Shown here piece by piece: positions 6,982 through 13,764 of a stretch of DNA of 13,826 nucleotides. This DNA comes from JBCCGG01 sp039029395. GTDB taxonomy: Bacteria > Pseudomonadota > Alphaproteobacteria > Kiloniellales > JAKSDN01. Each line of letters begins with the position of its first letter. The stretch's first letter is position 1. The stretch lies in assembly GCA_039029395.1 (NCBI GenBank), contig JBCCGG010000075.1, positions 1 through 13,826 on the forward strand, given 5' to 3'. The notes under the pieces were generated by a model. It was not told where the DNA came from, ran no database searches, and worked only from the letters and a program-made list of their open reading frames with translations. The translations under genes and the position numbers were made by a program.

Positions 6982-7848
6982 CTACTGCTCGGTAACCCGC
7001 TCGACGATGTCGAAGCTGTTGCCACCGAATTGGATCAGGTAGTCGTCGGTCAGCTTCTTGTCGCTGTTCTGTTCGTTCCACGTATAGGAAAGACGCAGGA
7101 CGTACATGTCGGCGTAGCGCAGTAGCACTTGGTAGCCGTTGATCAGGGCCACCTCGCCGTGCTGGAAGCGGCTCTCGTCGCTGGCCCGGTTGAAATCCGT
7201 GACGACGCCGCGCACCTGGTCGTTGTGGCGCACCATATAGTCGTGCAGCTCGGCGATCTCCGCGGTCGGCGCCTGGTCCAGGGGGCCGGCCGGATCGGGC
7301 GGGCTGAACTTGAACAGCACCCGGACCTTGGCCGGCAGCTTCTTGACCTCGCCTTCCTTGATCACCCCGAAGGCATCTTGGTTCTGGGCGACCACGCGCA
7401 CCAAGTCCTTGGCGCCGCGCACCACCTGGGGCGGCTGGCGGCCAGTCTCGCTGGCGAGCTGTTGCCAGTGCGCGCTCAGCTCAGTGCTGTCCAGATGGAG
7501 AATCAGGCGCTGGAAGGCCTTTTGCGCGGCGTTGTCGTTGGGCCGGGAAAGCGGCGTCGAGGGCCGGCCGTTGGGCCAGTGGTCGTTGGTCTTGAGATAG
7601 AGCCCCTTGACCATTGCCACCAAATCGCCGTCGTGGGTCGAGGTGCGGTTGTTGGCGTTGACCAGCACCAGATAGGCTGACGTGGTTTCGGCCATTGCCT
7701 GCTGTGCGCCGTCGCGCGTCAGCGGCGGGCCAGCCAACAGCAGCGCCGCGGCCAAGATGAAGGACGCAAAGATACGCCGCCCCGCCGGGAGGCGTTGGCC
7801 CTGTGTCTTACTGTCCGCTCCAAGTCCCACGGGAAGCCAATATACCAT
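6982..7848 (-). CDS. Exported PstS-like substrate-binding protein
   Basis: About 288 residues from the ATG at 7848. A basic stretch (PAGRR) and a hydrophobic segment (FASFILAAALLLAG, residues 28-40) form a signal peptide, probably cut near AMA-ETT (residue 53). Residues 56-172 follow the phosphate-binding-protein-like fold: a YLKTNDHWPNGRPSTPL strand-loop, AFQRLILHLDSTELSAHW, and DLVRVVAQNQDAFGVI, which matches the family's V...pgaIGyv segment. About 100 residues beyond (195-288) are not typical of PstS and have no recognised fold. No pstCAB or lipobox Cys is present, so it is an orphan periplasmic protein, possibly a sensor or scavenger. The start is uncertain: no Shine-Dalgarno precedes ATG 7848, and GTG 7833 or GTG 7929 are in frame. 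Confidence 0.68.
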   Translation of the reverse strand: MVYWLPVGLGADSKTQGQRLPAGRRIFASFILAAALLLAGPPLTRDGAQQAMAETTSAYLVLVNANNRTSTHDGDLVAMVKGLYLKTNDHWPNGRPSTPLSRPNDNAAQKAFQRLILHLDSTELSAHWQQLASETGRQPPQVVRGAKDLVRVVAQNQDAFGVIKEGEVKKLPAKVRVLFKFSPPDPAGPLDQAPTAEIAELHDYMVRHNDQVRGVVTDFNRASDESRFQHGEVALINGYQVLLRYADMYVLRLSYTWNEQNSDKKLTDDYLIQFGGNSFDIVERVTEQ

Positions 7849-7859
7849 TGTTGTATTGG
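7837..7859. repeat. CCAATA/TATTGG inverted repeat at the start of the PstS-like gene
   Basis: CCAATA (7837-7842) and TATTGG (7854-7859) form a perfect 6-base dyad with an 11-base centre. It overlaps the candidate -10 element and the ATG at 7848, a place where an operator would act. Nothing shows that it binds a protein. Confidence 0.3.
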
Positions 7860-7944
7860 ACTTAAGATCGAGCCTGGCAAATTTCGTTAAAATTTTACTT
7901 AAGCGGAGAGGAAATAGCCTGGTAACCACTTAAAGTTTACCCTT
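7849..7944 (-). promoter_or_regulatory. AT-rich leader and candidate promoter of the PstS-like gene
   Basis: This gap after the DUF6285-like gene is much richer in A/T than its surroundings. On the minus strand TTGCCA (7875-7880, five of six of the -35 consensus) is 17 bp from AATACA (7852-7857, three of six). Two CTTAAG palindromes lie at 7861-7866 and 7898-7903. If this promoter is used, transcription would begin near 7845, which would favour the GTG at 7833 as the start codon. No U-tract terminator for the upstream operon was seen. Confidence 0.35.
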
Positions 7945-8250
7945 TTAATTATCGTCTAAACGACTTGGATTACTCAATAATACTCGGTTTTCCACCTCCT
8001 TCAGAAGCGATTGGTGAAGGCCCGGATCGCCGTCTCGGCGCCGTTCGCGAATCTCCGCCACCATCCCGCGCGAATCCGACTCTGGCGCCTGCGCGCCGGA
8101 AGCCTCCAGCTCGCGCCGGGCGATCGCCATGGCATTGGCGACCATCAAGGCATTGAAGCGCTGTTTCTCGGGCAGCTCGGGCAAGAGCGTCTCGAGCAGG
8201 ACGCGGCGCGCTTCGGCCAACAGCTGGGCGCCGTCTGGCTGATCTATCAT
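7945..8250 (-). CDS. Small DUF6285-like protein, probable kinase partner
   Basis: A 101-residue, mostly helical cytosolic protein. The pattern ELL.EARRVL..., FNALMVANAMAIARREL (32-48) and VENRVLLSNPSRL (87-98) fits the DUF6285 family, in which a small helical protein is encoded beside an APH-type kinase. Its ATG at 8250 overlaps the kinase stop as ATGA, with GGAGGA 4 bases upstream inside the kinase gene, so the two are made together. In Pseudomonas putida levulinate catabolism the kinase LvaA works with a small partner, LvaB, and position and size make this the equivalent; that LvaB belongs to DUF6285 is my recollection, not something the sequence proves. A longer frame to 8418 is shadow of the kinase gene. 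Confidence 0.8.
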   Translation of the reverse strand: MIDQPDGAQLLAEARRVLLETLLPELPEKQRFNALMVANAMAIARRELEASGAQAPESDSRGMVAEIRERRRDGDPGLHQSLLKEVENRVLLSNPSRLDDN

Positions 8251-9287
8251 GACATCCTCCAGTTCGCGGGCGCGGTCATCTTCAAGAGCTCGAACTCGAG
8301 CTCGGCGATCACCCGGCCGGTTAGGGCCAGCTCCAAAGACGCCTGCTCGCCGGAGAGATGGCGCTCGGCCTGCTGCAAGGCGATGACCGCCCAGCGCAGA
8401 TGGGCCATGACCTCCCAATAGGCGACCACGTCCGGCGCGATCCGGCGCCCGGAGACAGCCTCGTAGCCCCGATAGAAGGCGGCCCGGGAGCCCAGGCCGC
8501 CGGCTTCGCGGTCATCCCGGCCGAAACGCCAACAGCGCGCGCAGAACCAGCCCAGATCGCTCATGGGATCGCCCCAGTCGCAGAACTCCCAGTCCAGGAT
8601 CGCAGTGAGGCCCGTGTCGTCGACCAGGAAGTTGCCGGTGCGGAAATCCTGGTGCAGCAGCACGGTTTCGTCCTGGGGCGGCGCCATGACCTCGCACCAG
8701 CGGAGCGCCCACTCCAAGGCCGGGCGGGCCTGGCCAAGCGCGTCCAGATGGCGCCGGTAAAGCGCGATGTCGCGCAGGGCCGCTGGACCTTCGGGCAGCG
8801 CGAGGAAATCCAGCTCGGGCCGGGGCGGCACGATGGCGTGGATCTTGGCCAGCTCCTGGCCCAGGCGCTCGACCAAAGCCTCTTTGTCGCCGCCCGGCGC
8901 GCCGTCGCGCACCAGCTTGTTGCCCCGGGCGATGCCGGCCCGGTAGACCATAAGGTAGAACGCTTGGCCGAGCACTTGGTGGTCCTCGCACAGCCAGAGC
9001 GGCTCCGGCACGGTGACGCCGGCCCGCCAGGCGACCTGGAGCAGCCGGAACTCGCGGGACCGGGAATGGCTAACCGCGACGCCCGAGGGCGCGTCGGTTC
9101 GCAGGACCAGGACCATCTCGCCGGCCCGCGGCCCGCCCTCGAGCACGACCCTCAGATACCAGTTCTCCTGAATCGCGCCGCCGATCAGGGGCCGGGCCTC
9201 CTCGATCCGCGCGTCCTTCGCTTCGGCCGCCCGGGCAAGCCAGGTGGCGACCGCGGCCTGGCGCTCGGGCCGGGCGAGATCTCTCAA
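8247..9287 (-). CDS. APH-type phosphotransferase, LvaA/ACAD10-11 kinase-like
   Basis: A 346-residue aminoglycoside-phosphotransferase-fold kinase. The catalytic loop is LLHQDFRTGNFLV (D214, N219) and the metal motif is ILDWEFCDWGDP (D232). The nucleotide-binding sheet is at about residues 35-65; the usual strand-3 lysine position appears to be Arg63 (VLRTDAP), as is common in the acyl-CoA-linked members. The location next to an ACAD10/11-type dehydrogenase argues against antibiotic resistance and for phosphorylating the 4-hydroxyl of a hydroxyacyl-CoA. The start is TTG at 9287: GGAG lies 6 bases upstream and TTG shares bases with the dehydrogenase stop (TTGA). The longer open frame to 9605 lies within the dehydrogenase gene and is not protein-like. 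It overlaps the next gene by ATGA. Confidence 0.88.
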   Translation of the reverse strand: MRDLARPERQAAVATWLARAAEAKDARIEEARPLIGGAIQENWYLRVVLEGGPRAGEMVLVLRTDAPSGVAVSHSRSREFRLLQVAWRAGVTVPEPLWLCEDHQVLGQAFYLMVYRAGIARGNKLVRDGAPGGDKEALVERLGQELAKIHAIVPPRPELDFLALPEGPAALRDIALYRRHLDALGQARPALEWALRWCEVMAPPQDETVLLHQDFRTGNFLVDDTGLTAILDWEFCDWGDPMSDLGWFCARCWRFGRDDREAGGLGSRAAFYRGYEAVSGRRIAPDVVAYWEVMAHLRWAVIALQQAERHLSGEQASLELALTGRVIAELEFELLKMTAPANWRMS

Positions 9288-10480
9288 GGCCAGCTCCAAA
9301 AGTCCTTGCCTTGGTCCAGGAAGGCCCGGGCAAGCACCATTTTGTGGACCTCCGACGCGCCGTCCACCAGGCGCGCCTGGCGGGCATAGCGATACATCCA
9401 CTCGAGCGGCGTGTCCTTGGAATAGCCCCGGGCGCCCATCAGCTGGATCGCCGTGTCGATCGCCTTGTGCAGGGTCTCGGAGACTTGGATCTTGGCCATG
9501 GAAACTTCGGAGCGGGCGAAGTCGCCGGCATCCAGGCGGTCGGCCGCCTTCATGGTCAGGAGCCGGCCCACCTCGATCGCCATGGCCGCCTCGCCAAGCA
9601 GCCACTGGACACCCTCATGGCCGGCCAGGGGGGTGCCGAAGCTCTGGCGCTCCTTGACGTAGGGCTGGCAGATCTCCAGCGCACGCCTGGCCATGCCGAG
9701 CCAGCGCATGCAGTGGGTCAGGCGCGCGGTGCCCAGGCGGATCTGGGTCACCTTGAGGCCCTCGCCGACCCCCATCAGGCGGTCCTCGTCGGGGATCTCC
9801 AGATTCTCGATGTGAACCTCCCGGTGCCCGCCGTGCTCCTCCGGTCCCATGATCGGCACCCGCCGGCCGACCTCCAGGCCGGGGCTGTCGCGCTCGACCA
9901 GAAAGGCGGTGAGCCCGCGCCGGGCGTCGTCCGAGGTGCGCGCGACCAGAACGAAATGCTGTGCGACGCCGGCGCCGGTGATGAACCACTTGTGGCCGTT
10001 GACGACCCAGCGGTCGCCGCGCTTCACGGCCCGGGTCCGCATCAGCGTTGGGTCAGAGCCGGCGCCCGGCGCGGGCTCGGTCATGGCGAAGGCCGATCGC
10101 ACCTGGCCGTCCACCAGGGGCTGGAGCCATCGGGTCTTCTGATCCTCGCGCGCCACCTTCTCGAGCAAAATCATGGTGCCGTCATCAGGCGCCGCGCAGT
10201 TGAAGGCGACCGGCCCGAACAGGCTGCGGCCCATCTCCTCGTAGCAAACCGCCATCTCGCGGACCGAAAGACCCAGTCCGCCGCGCGATTTCGGCATTTG
10301 GGGCACCCAGAGGCCGGCCGCCTTGACGCGGTCGCGCAAGGACGCCAGGCGCGACTCGGCGATGTTCTCATGCTCGTCCCACACCGTGGCGTCGGCCTCC
10401 AGCAGCATGATCTCGGCCTCGACGAAGTCGCGGATTCGGCCGCGCAGTCGCTCGAGCTCAGGAGAGAGGGAAAAGTCCAT
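9284..10480 (-). CDS. Acyl-CoA dehydrogenase, ACAD10/11 / LvaC type
   Basis: A 398-residue cytosolic FAD-dependent acyl-CoA dehydrogenase-fold enzyme of normal length. Domain order is the N-terminal helices (1-125), the beta domain with AFAMTEPAPGAGSDP (130-144) and WFITGAG (165-171), then the C-terminal helices. Features typical of the ACAD10/ACAD11 group are FNCAAPDDG (93-101), EEHGGHREVH (214-223) and QIRLGTARLTHCMR (246-259). The position of the classical catalytic Glu (YEGT in medium-chain enzymes) is Asp373 in LVDGASEVH, as in ACAD11. In this group the enzyme eliminates phosphate from a 4-phosphoacyl-CoA and hands on an enoyl or 3-hydroxyacyl-CoA. ATG at 10480, 16 bp after the SDR stop, with AGGCG 5 bases upstream. 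Its stop overlaps the kinase start. Confidence 0.92.
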   Translation of the reverse strand: MDFSLSPELERLRGRIRDFVEAEIMLLEADATVWDEHENIAESRLASLRDRVKAAGLWVPQMPKSRGGLGLSVREMAVCYEEMGRSLFGPVAFNCAAPDDGTMILLEKVAREDQKTRWLQPLVDGQVRSAFAMTEPAPGAGSDPTLMRTRAVKRGDRWVVNGHKWFITGAGVAQHFVLVARTSDDARRGLTAFLVERDSPGLEVGRRVPIMGPEEHGGHREVHIENLEIPDEDRLMGVGEGLKVTQIRLGTARLTHCMRWLGMARRALEICQPYVKERQSFGTPLAGHEGVQWLLGEAAMAIEVGRLLTMKAADRLDAGDFARSEVSMAKIQVSETLHKAIDTAIQLMGARGYSKDTPLEWMYRYARQARLVDGASEVHKMVLARAFLDQGKDFWSWP

Positions 10481-10496
10481 GGACGCCTATCGGGGG

Positions 10497-11258
10497 TTAG
10501 AGCACGGCCGACTGGCCGCCGTCGACGACCAGCACACTGCCCGTCATGTAGCGCGAGGCCTCGGAAGCAAGCAAGAGCAAGGGCCCCTCCAGGTCCTCGG
10601 GCCGGCCGAAGCGGCGCTGGGGAATGCGCTTGACCATGGTCTCTCCTCCCGGGCCTTCCAGAAAATCCCGGTTCAGGTCAGTCACCACGTAGCCGGGGGC
10701 CAGCACATTGACCCGCACGTCATGGCGCGCCAGCTCGACCGCGAGCGAGCGCGTCAGGTTGATCAGCGCGGCCTTGCTGGCGCAGTAGGCGGTCAGCTGG
10801 CTGGCGCCGCCCAGGCCGGCGATCGAGGCGATGTTGACGATCGCGCCGCCGTGGCCAAGGCGCACCATGTGGCGGGCGGTCTCCTGAGCCATCAGCCAGG
10901 CGCCCTTCAGGTTGACGTCGAGCACCTGGTCCCACTCCGCTTCGCTGAGCTCCAGGGCCGCCTTGGGCTGGGCGACGCCGGCGTTGTTGACCAGCACCGA
11001 GATCGGCCCCAGCTCGGTCTCCGCGGCGGCCACGCAGGCTTTGATCGATTCAGGCTCCGAGACGTCTAGCTTGAGCGCCATCGCCCGGCCATCGAAGGCC
11101 TGGATCTGGCGCACCAACTCGCCCAGGGCCTCGACCCGGCGCGCCGCGACCGCGACCTTGGCGCCGGCTTTGGCGAGCGTCAGGGCGAAGTGCCAGCCGA
11201 GACCGCTAGAGGCCCCCGTGACGATCGCCGCCTTGCCTTCGAGATCGCTGTGGGTCAT
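10497..11258 (-). CDS. Short-chain dehydrogenase/reductase, LvaD-like
   Basis: A 253-residue classical SDR. The nucleotide site is TGASSGLG (14-21), followed by the structural NNAG (91-94), N116, and the catalytic S145, Y158 and K162 (YCASK). An Ala-Arg-Arg (39-41) at the end of strand 2 suggests NADP(H). Within the operon the expected job is reduction of a 4-ketoacyl-CoA or oxidation of a hydroxyacyl-CoA; family membership alone cannot choose. The ATG at 11258 is 5 bp after the ligase stop, and an AAGGAG site lies across the end of the ligase gene. The C-terminus (VLVVDGGQSAVL) is complete. Confidence 0.92.
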   Translation of the reverse strand: MTHSDLEGKAAIVTGASSGLGWHFALTLAKAGAKVAVAARRVEALGELVRQIQAFDGRAMALKLDVSEPESIKACVAAAETELGPISVLVNNAGVAQPKAALELSEAEWDQVLDVNLKGAWLMAQETARHMVRLGHGGAIVNIASIAGLGGASQLTAYCASKAALINLTRSLAVELARHDVRVNVLAPGYVVTDLNRDFLEGPGGETMVKRIPQRRFGRPEDLEGPLLLLASEASRYMTGSVLVVDGGQSAVL

Positions 11259-11263
11259 TGGCT

Positions 11264-12910
11264 CTAGAGCTCCTTCGCCCGTTCGCGCAGGACATATTTT
11301 TGGATCTTACCGGTCGAGGTTTTAGGCAGGGGCCCAAAAACCACGGTCTTGGGCACCTTAAAGCCGGCCATGGCCTCCCGGCAAAAGGCGATGATCTCCG
11401 CCGCCTCGGCGCTTTCGCCCGGCGCCAGGGTGACGAAGGCGCAAGGGCTCTCGCCCCATTTCTCGTCGGGCCGGGCAACCACGGCGGCCTCCATCACCTT
11501 GGGATGGCGGTAGAGAGTCTCCTCGACCTCGAGGCTCGAGATGTTCTCGCCGCCGGAGATGATCACGTCCTTGGAGCGGTCCTTGATCTCAACGTAGCCG
11601 TCGGGATGGCGCACCGCCAGGTCGCCGCTGTGAAACCAGCCGCCGCGAAAAGCGGCCTCCGTCGCCTCGGGATTCTTCAGATAGCCTTTCATCACCGTGT
11701 TGCCGCGCAGCATCAGCTCGCCCAGGCTGGCGCCGTCCGCGGGCAGCTCCGTGGCGCTCTCGGGATCGGCCACCTTGATCTCCTCGAGGGTCAGGTAGTT
11801 GACCCCCTGACGAGCCATCAGGCCCGAGCGCGTCTCCAGATCGAGGCCTGCCCAGTCATCCTGCCAAGCGCACAGCGTCGCCGGGCCATAGGACTCGGTC
11901 AGCCCGTAGAGGTGCAGCACCCGGAAGCCAATCCTTTCCATGGCCTCGATCACCGCGCTGGGCGGCGCGGCGCCGCCGGTCGCCAAATCCACCGTGTGGT
12001 CGAAGCGCAGTTCCTTGGCCTCGGGCGCATGGGCCAGCAGGGTGAGTACGATTGGCGCGCCGCACATGTGGGTCACCTGGTGCTGCTGGATCATGGGATA
12101 GATCAGCGCCGGATCGACTTTGCGCAGACAGACGTGGGTCGCCGTTGCGGCGGTCACCGCCCAGGTGAAAGTCCAACCGTTGCAGTGGAACATAGGCAGG
12201 GTCCAGAGGTAGACCGAGTCCCGCTGCAGGCCGAAGGTGATCAGGTTGCCGATAGCATTCAGGTAGGCGCCCCGGTGGTGGTAGACTACGCCCTTCGGAT
12301 TGCCGGTCGTGCCCGAGGTGTAGAGCAGGCAGATCGACTGCCACTCGTCGCCTGGCTGGTCGCTTGCGAAGTCCGGGTCGCCGGTCTCCAGAAAGGCCTC
12401 GTAGTTCATCTCGCCCAACAGCTCGCCGCCCTCGGCCAAGGGATCGTCGATGTCGATCACCAGGAGGTCCTTGCCAAGCCGCTCGAGCGCCGGGCCGACC
12501 ACGGGCGACAGCTCCTTGTCGGTGATCAGGGCCTTGGCTTCGCCGTGCTCCAGGATGAAGGCGATGGAGGCGGCGTCCAGACGGTAGTTGAGAGGGTTGA
12601 GCACCGCGCCGAGCAGGGGCACGCCGTAGTGGGCTTCCAGCATGGCCGGCACGTTGGGCGCCATGATCGCGACCCCATCTCCCGGGCCGATGCCGCGCTT
12701 GGCAAGCGCCGAGGCAAGGCGCCGGCAACGCTCGTAGAGGGATCGGTAGGTGAAGGTTCGCTCGCCGTGAATTACGGCGGTCTTGTCGGGAAAGACCGCG
12801 GCGCTACGCTTGAGGAAGCTGAGCGGCGTGAGCGGCTCGATGTTGGCGGCGTTGGGCGCCAGGTCGCGCTCGAAGATGTTACTCTCCCTCGCGCGATCCT
12901 GATCGGCCAT
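11264..12910 (-). CDS. AMP-forming acyl-CoA ligase, LvaE-like
   Basis: A 548-residue cytosolic acyl-CoA synthetase of the ANL superfamily, activating a carboxylic acid to acyl-AMP and then acyl-CoA. Motifs in order: P-loop YTSGTTGNPKG (197-207), the acyl-pocket stretch LPMFHCNGWTF (238-248), GGAAPP (312-317), YGLTES (335-340), WFHSGDL (425-431), the hinge KDRSKD (443-448) and catalytic Lys535 in KTSTGKIQK. It resembles the medium-chain/short-chain fatty acyl ligase branch. The ATG at 12910 follows AGGGGAGGG by 6 bases. As the first gene of a five-gene operon it probably supplies the CoA ester that the following enzymes process. Confidence 0.93.
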   Translation of the reverse strand: MADQDRARESNIFERDLAPNAANIEPLTPLSFLKRSAAVFPDKTAVIHGERTFTYRSLYERCRRLASALAKRGIGPGDGVAIMAPNVPAMLEAHYGVPLLGAVLNPLNYRLDAASIAFILEHGEAKALITDKELSPVVGPALERLGKDLLVIDIDDPLAEGGELLGEMNYEAFLETGDPDFASDQPGDEWQSICLLYTSGTTGNPKGVVYHHRGAYLNAIGNLITFGLQRDSVYLWTLPMFHCNGWTFTWAVTAATATHVCLRKVDPALIYPMIQQHQVTHMCGAPIVLTLLAHAPEAKELRFDHTVDLATGGAAPPSAVIEAMERIGFRVLHLYGLTESYGPATLCAWQDDWAGLDLETRSGLMARQGVNYLTLEEIKVADPESATELPADGASLGELMLRGNTVMKGYLKNPEATEAAFRGGWFHSGDLAVRHPDGYVEIKDRSKDVIISGGENISSLEVEETLYRHPKVMEAAVVARPDEKWGESPCAFVTLAPGESAEAAEIIAFCREAMAGFKVPKTVVFGPLPKTSTGKIQKYVLRERAKEL

Positions 12911-13012
12911 GCCCTGCCCTCCCCTTTGCCTGAACGCCCTGCTCGCTTACTATGCTCCCGAGGCGGGGCCGCAAGGTCAAGCGCCCTTCTGTAACCCGAG
13001 AAAGCCACGACC
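12911..13012. promoter_or_regulatory. Divergent promoter region, acyl-CoA ligase operon / FrnE-like gene
   Basis: On the plus strand TTGCCT (12926-12931) and TACTAT (12948-12953) are 16 bp apart and could serve the FrnE-like gene. On the minus strand TTGACC (plus 12975-12980) and CATAGT (plus 12949-12954) face the ligase but with a 20-bp spacer. The two -10 candidates share the same bases, so firing could be mutually exclusive. Both are weak calls by eye. Confidence 0.3.
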
Positions 13013-13666
13013 ATGCGGATCGACATCTATTCCGACACCATCTGCCCCTGGTGCTTCATCGGCAAGCGCCGGCTCGAGCGGGCGCTGATCGAGCAGCCCC
13101 AGCCGGACATCGACTTCACCTGGCGGACCTTCCAGCTCAACCCGGACATGCCGGCCGAAGGCATGGCGCGCGAGCGCTACCTGTCGCTCAAGTTCGGGGG
13201 GCCGGTGGGCGCCAAGCGGGTCTACGATCCGGTGCGCCAGGCCGGTCAGGAGGAAGGCATCGCCTTTGCCTTCGATCAAATGACCCGGACGCCCAACACG
13301 CTGGCCTCCCACCGCCTGATCCGCAAGGCCGGCGAGCTGGACTGCCAGACCGAGGTCGTGCAGGCCCTGTTCGATGCCTACTTCCTCAAGGCCGAGGACA
13401 TCGGCGAGATCGACGTGCTGGTGCGCGCCGCGGTCGCCGGCGGTCTGAACGAGGACTCGATCCGCGGCTATCTGGAGAGCGACGAGGATTTGGCGGCGGT
13501 GCGCGAGGAGGACGCCGAGGCCCGGCGCATCGGCATCCAAGGGGTGCCGACCTACATCCTCAACGGCAAGTACGTGCTCTCCGGCGCCCACCCGCCCGAG
13601 GTGCTACACCAGATGTTCGAGCTCGGCCGACAGGACGACTCAACCGAGGTGGAGGCGGAGGCGTAA
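13013..13666 (+). CDS. DsbA-family oxidoreductase, FrnE-like
   Basis: A 217-residue thioredoxin-fold protein with the active site CPWC (C11-C14, in YSDTICPWCFIGKRRLE), the inserted helical domain at about 40-160 and the cis-proline loop GIQGVPTYIL (P179). It has no signal peptide, so it acts in the cytosol, unlike DsbA. FrnE of Deinococcus radiodurans is a cytosolic disulfide isomerase linked to oxidative stress; related proteins include 2-hydroxychromene-2-carboxylate isomerases, but those lack the CxxC. The start at 13013 has only a weak upstream GAGAAAG. It is transcribed divergently from the acyl-CoA ligase operon. Confidence 0.9.
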   Translation: MRIDIYSDTICPWCFIGKRRLERALIEQPQPDIDFTWRTFQLNPDMPAEGMARERYLSLKFGGPVGAKRVYDPVRQAGQEEGIAFAFDQMTRTPNTLASHRLIRKAGELDCQTEVVQALFDAYFLKAEDIGEIDVLVRAAVAGGLNEDSIRGYLESDEDLAAVREEDAEARRIGIQGVPTYILNGKYVLSGAHPPEVLHQMFELGRQDDSTEVEAEA

Positions 13667-13702
13667 AGCTCTCGAGGGAAATCAGAAAAGGTCCGCAATC
13701 GG

Positions 13703-13731
13703 TTGAATTGTAATGCTTGATTCATTATGAT
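13703..13731 (+). promoter_or_regulatory. Sigma70-like promoter for the ribbon-helix-helix gene
   Basis: TTGAAT (13703-13708) and TATGAT (13726-13731) are separated by exactly 17 bp. The -10 matches five of six consensus bases and the -35 four of six. The surroundings are AT-rich in an otherwise GC-rich window. Transcription would begin near 13738, leaving a leader of about 27 bases before the ATG at 13765. Confidence 0.6.
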
Positions 13732-13743
13732 TCTTTTTGATTA
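13718..13743 (+). repeat. Three TGATT repeats with a 10-bp period, operator-like
   Basis: TGATTC at 13718-13723, TGATTC at 13728-13733 and TGATTA at 13738-13743 lie exactly one helical turn apart, overlapping the -10 element. Ribbon-helix-helix dimers bind short repeats cooperatively along one face of DNA, so this could be the operator for the downstream protein. Confidence 0.5.
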
Positions 13744-13764
13744 CACACCATAGGCATTGGGCGA

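Noticed and set aside
5666..7042. Long plus-strand open frame opposite the Nudix and M20 genes
   Set aside because: It is antisense to a gene with intact metal ligands and a ribosome site. Its His/Asp/Gly/Val-rich translation is the usual shadow in GC-rich DNA.
7945..9287. Aminoglycoside resistance determinant
   Set aside because: The kinase fold is shared with resistance enzymes, but the operon context and the DUF6285-like partner point to acyl-CoA metabolism.
9288..9605. Upstream extension of the kinase to 9605
   Set aside because: It lies wholly inside the dehydrogenase, is Gly/Pro/Arg-rich, and a TTG with good GGAG spacing exists at 9287.
9311..10633. 440-codon plus-strand open frame opposite the acyl-CoA dehydrogenase
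   Set aside because: Shadow of a well-conserved dehydrogenase; no motif and no ribosome site.
11258..12994. 578-codon plus-strand open frame opposite the acyl-CoA ligase
   Set aside because: The minus strand carries every ANL motif in order; the plus frame has no recognisable domain and is composition-driven.
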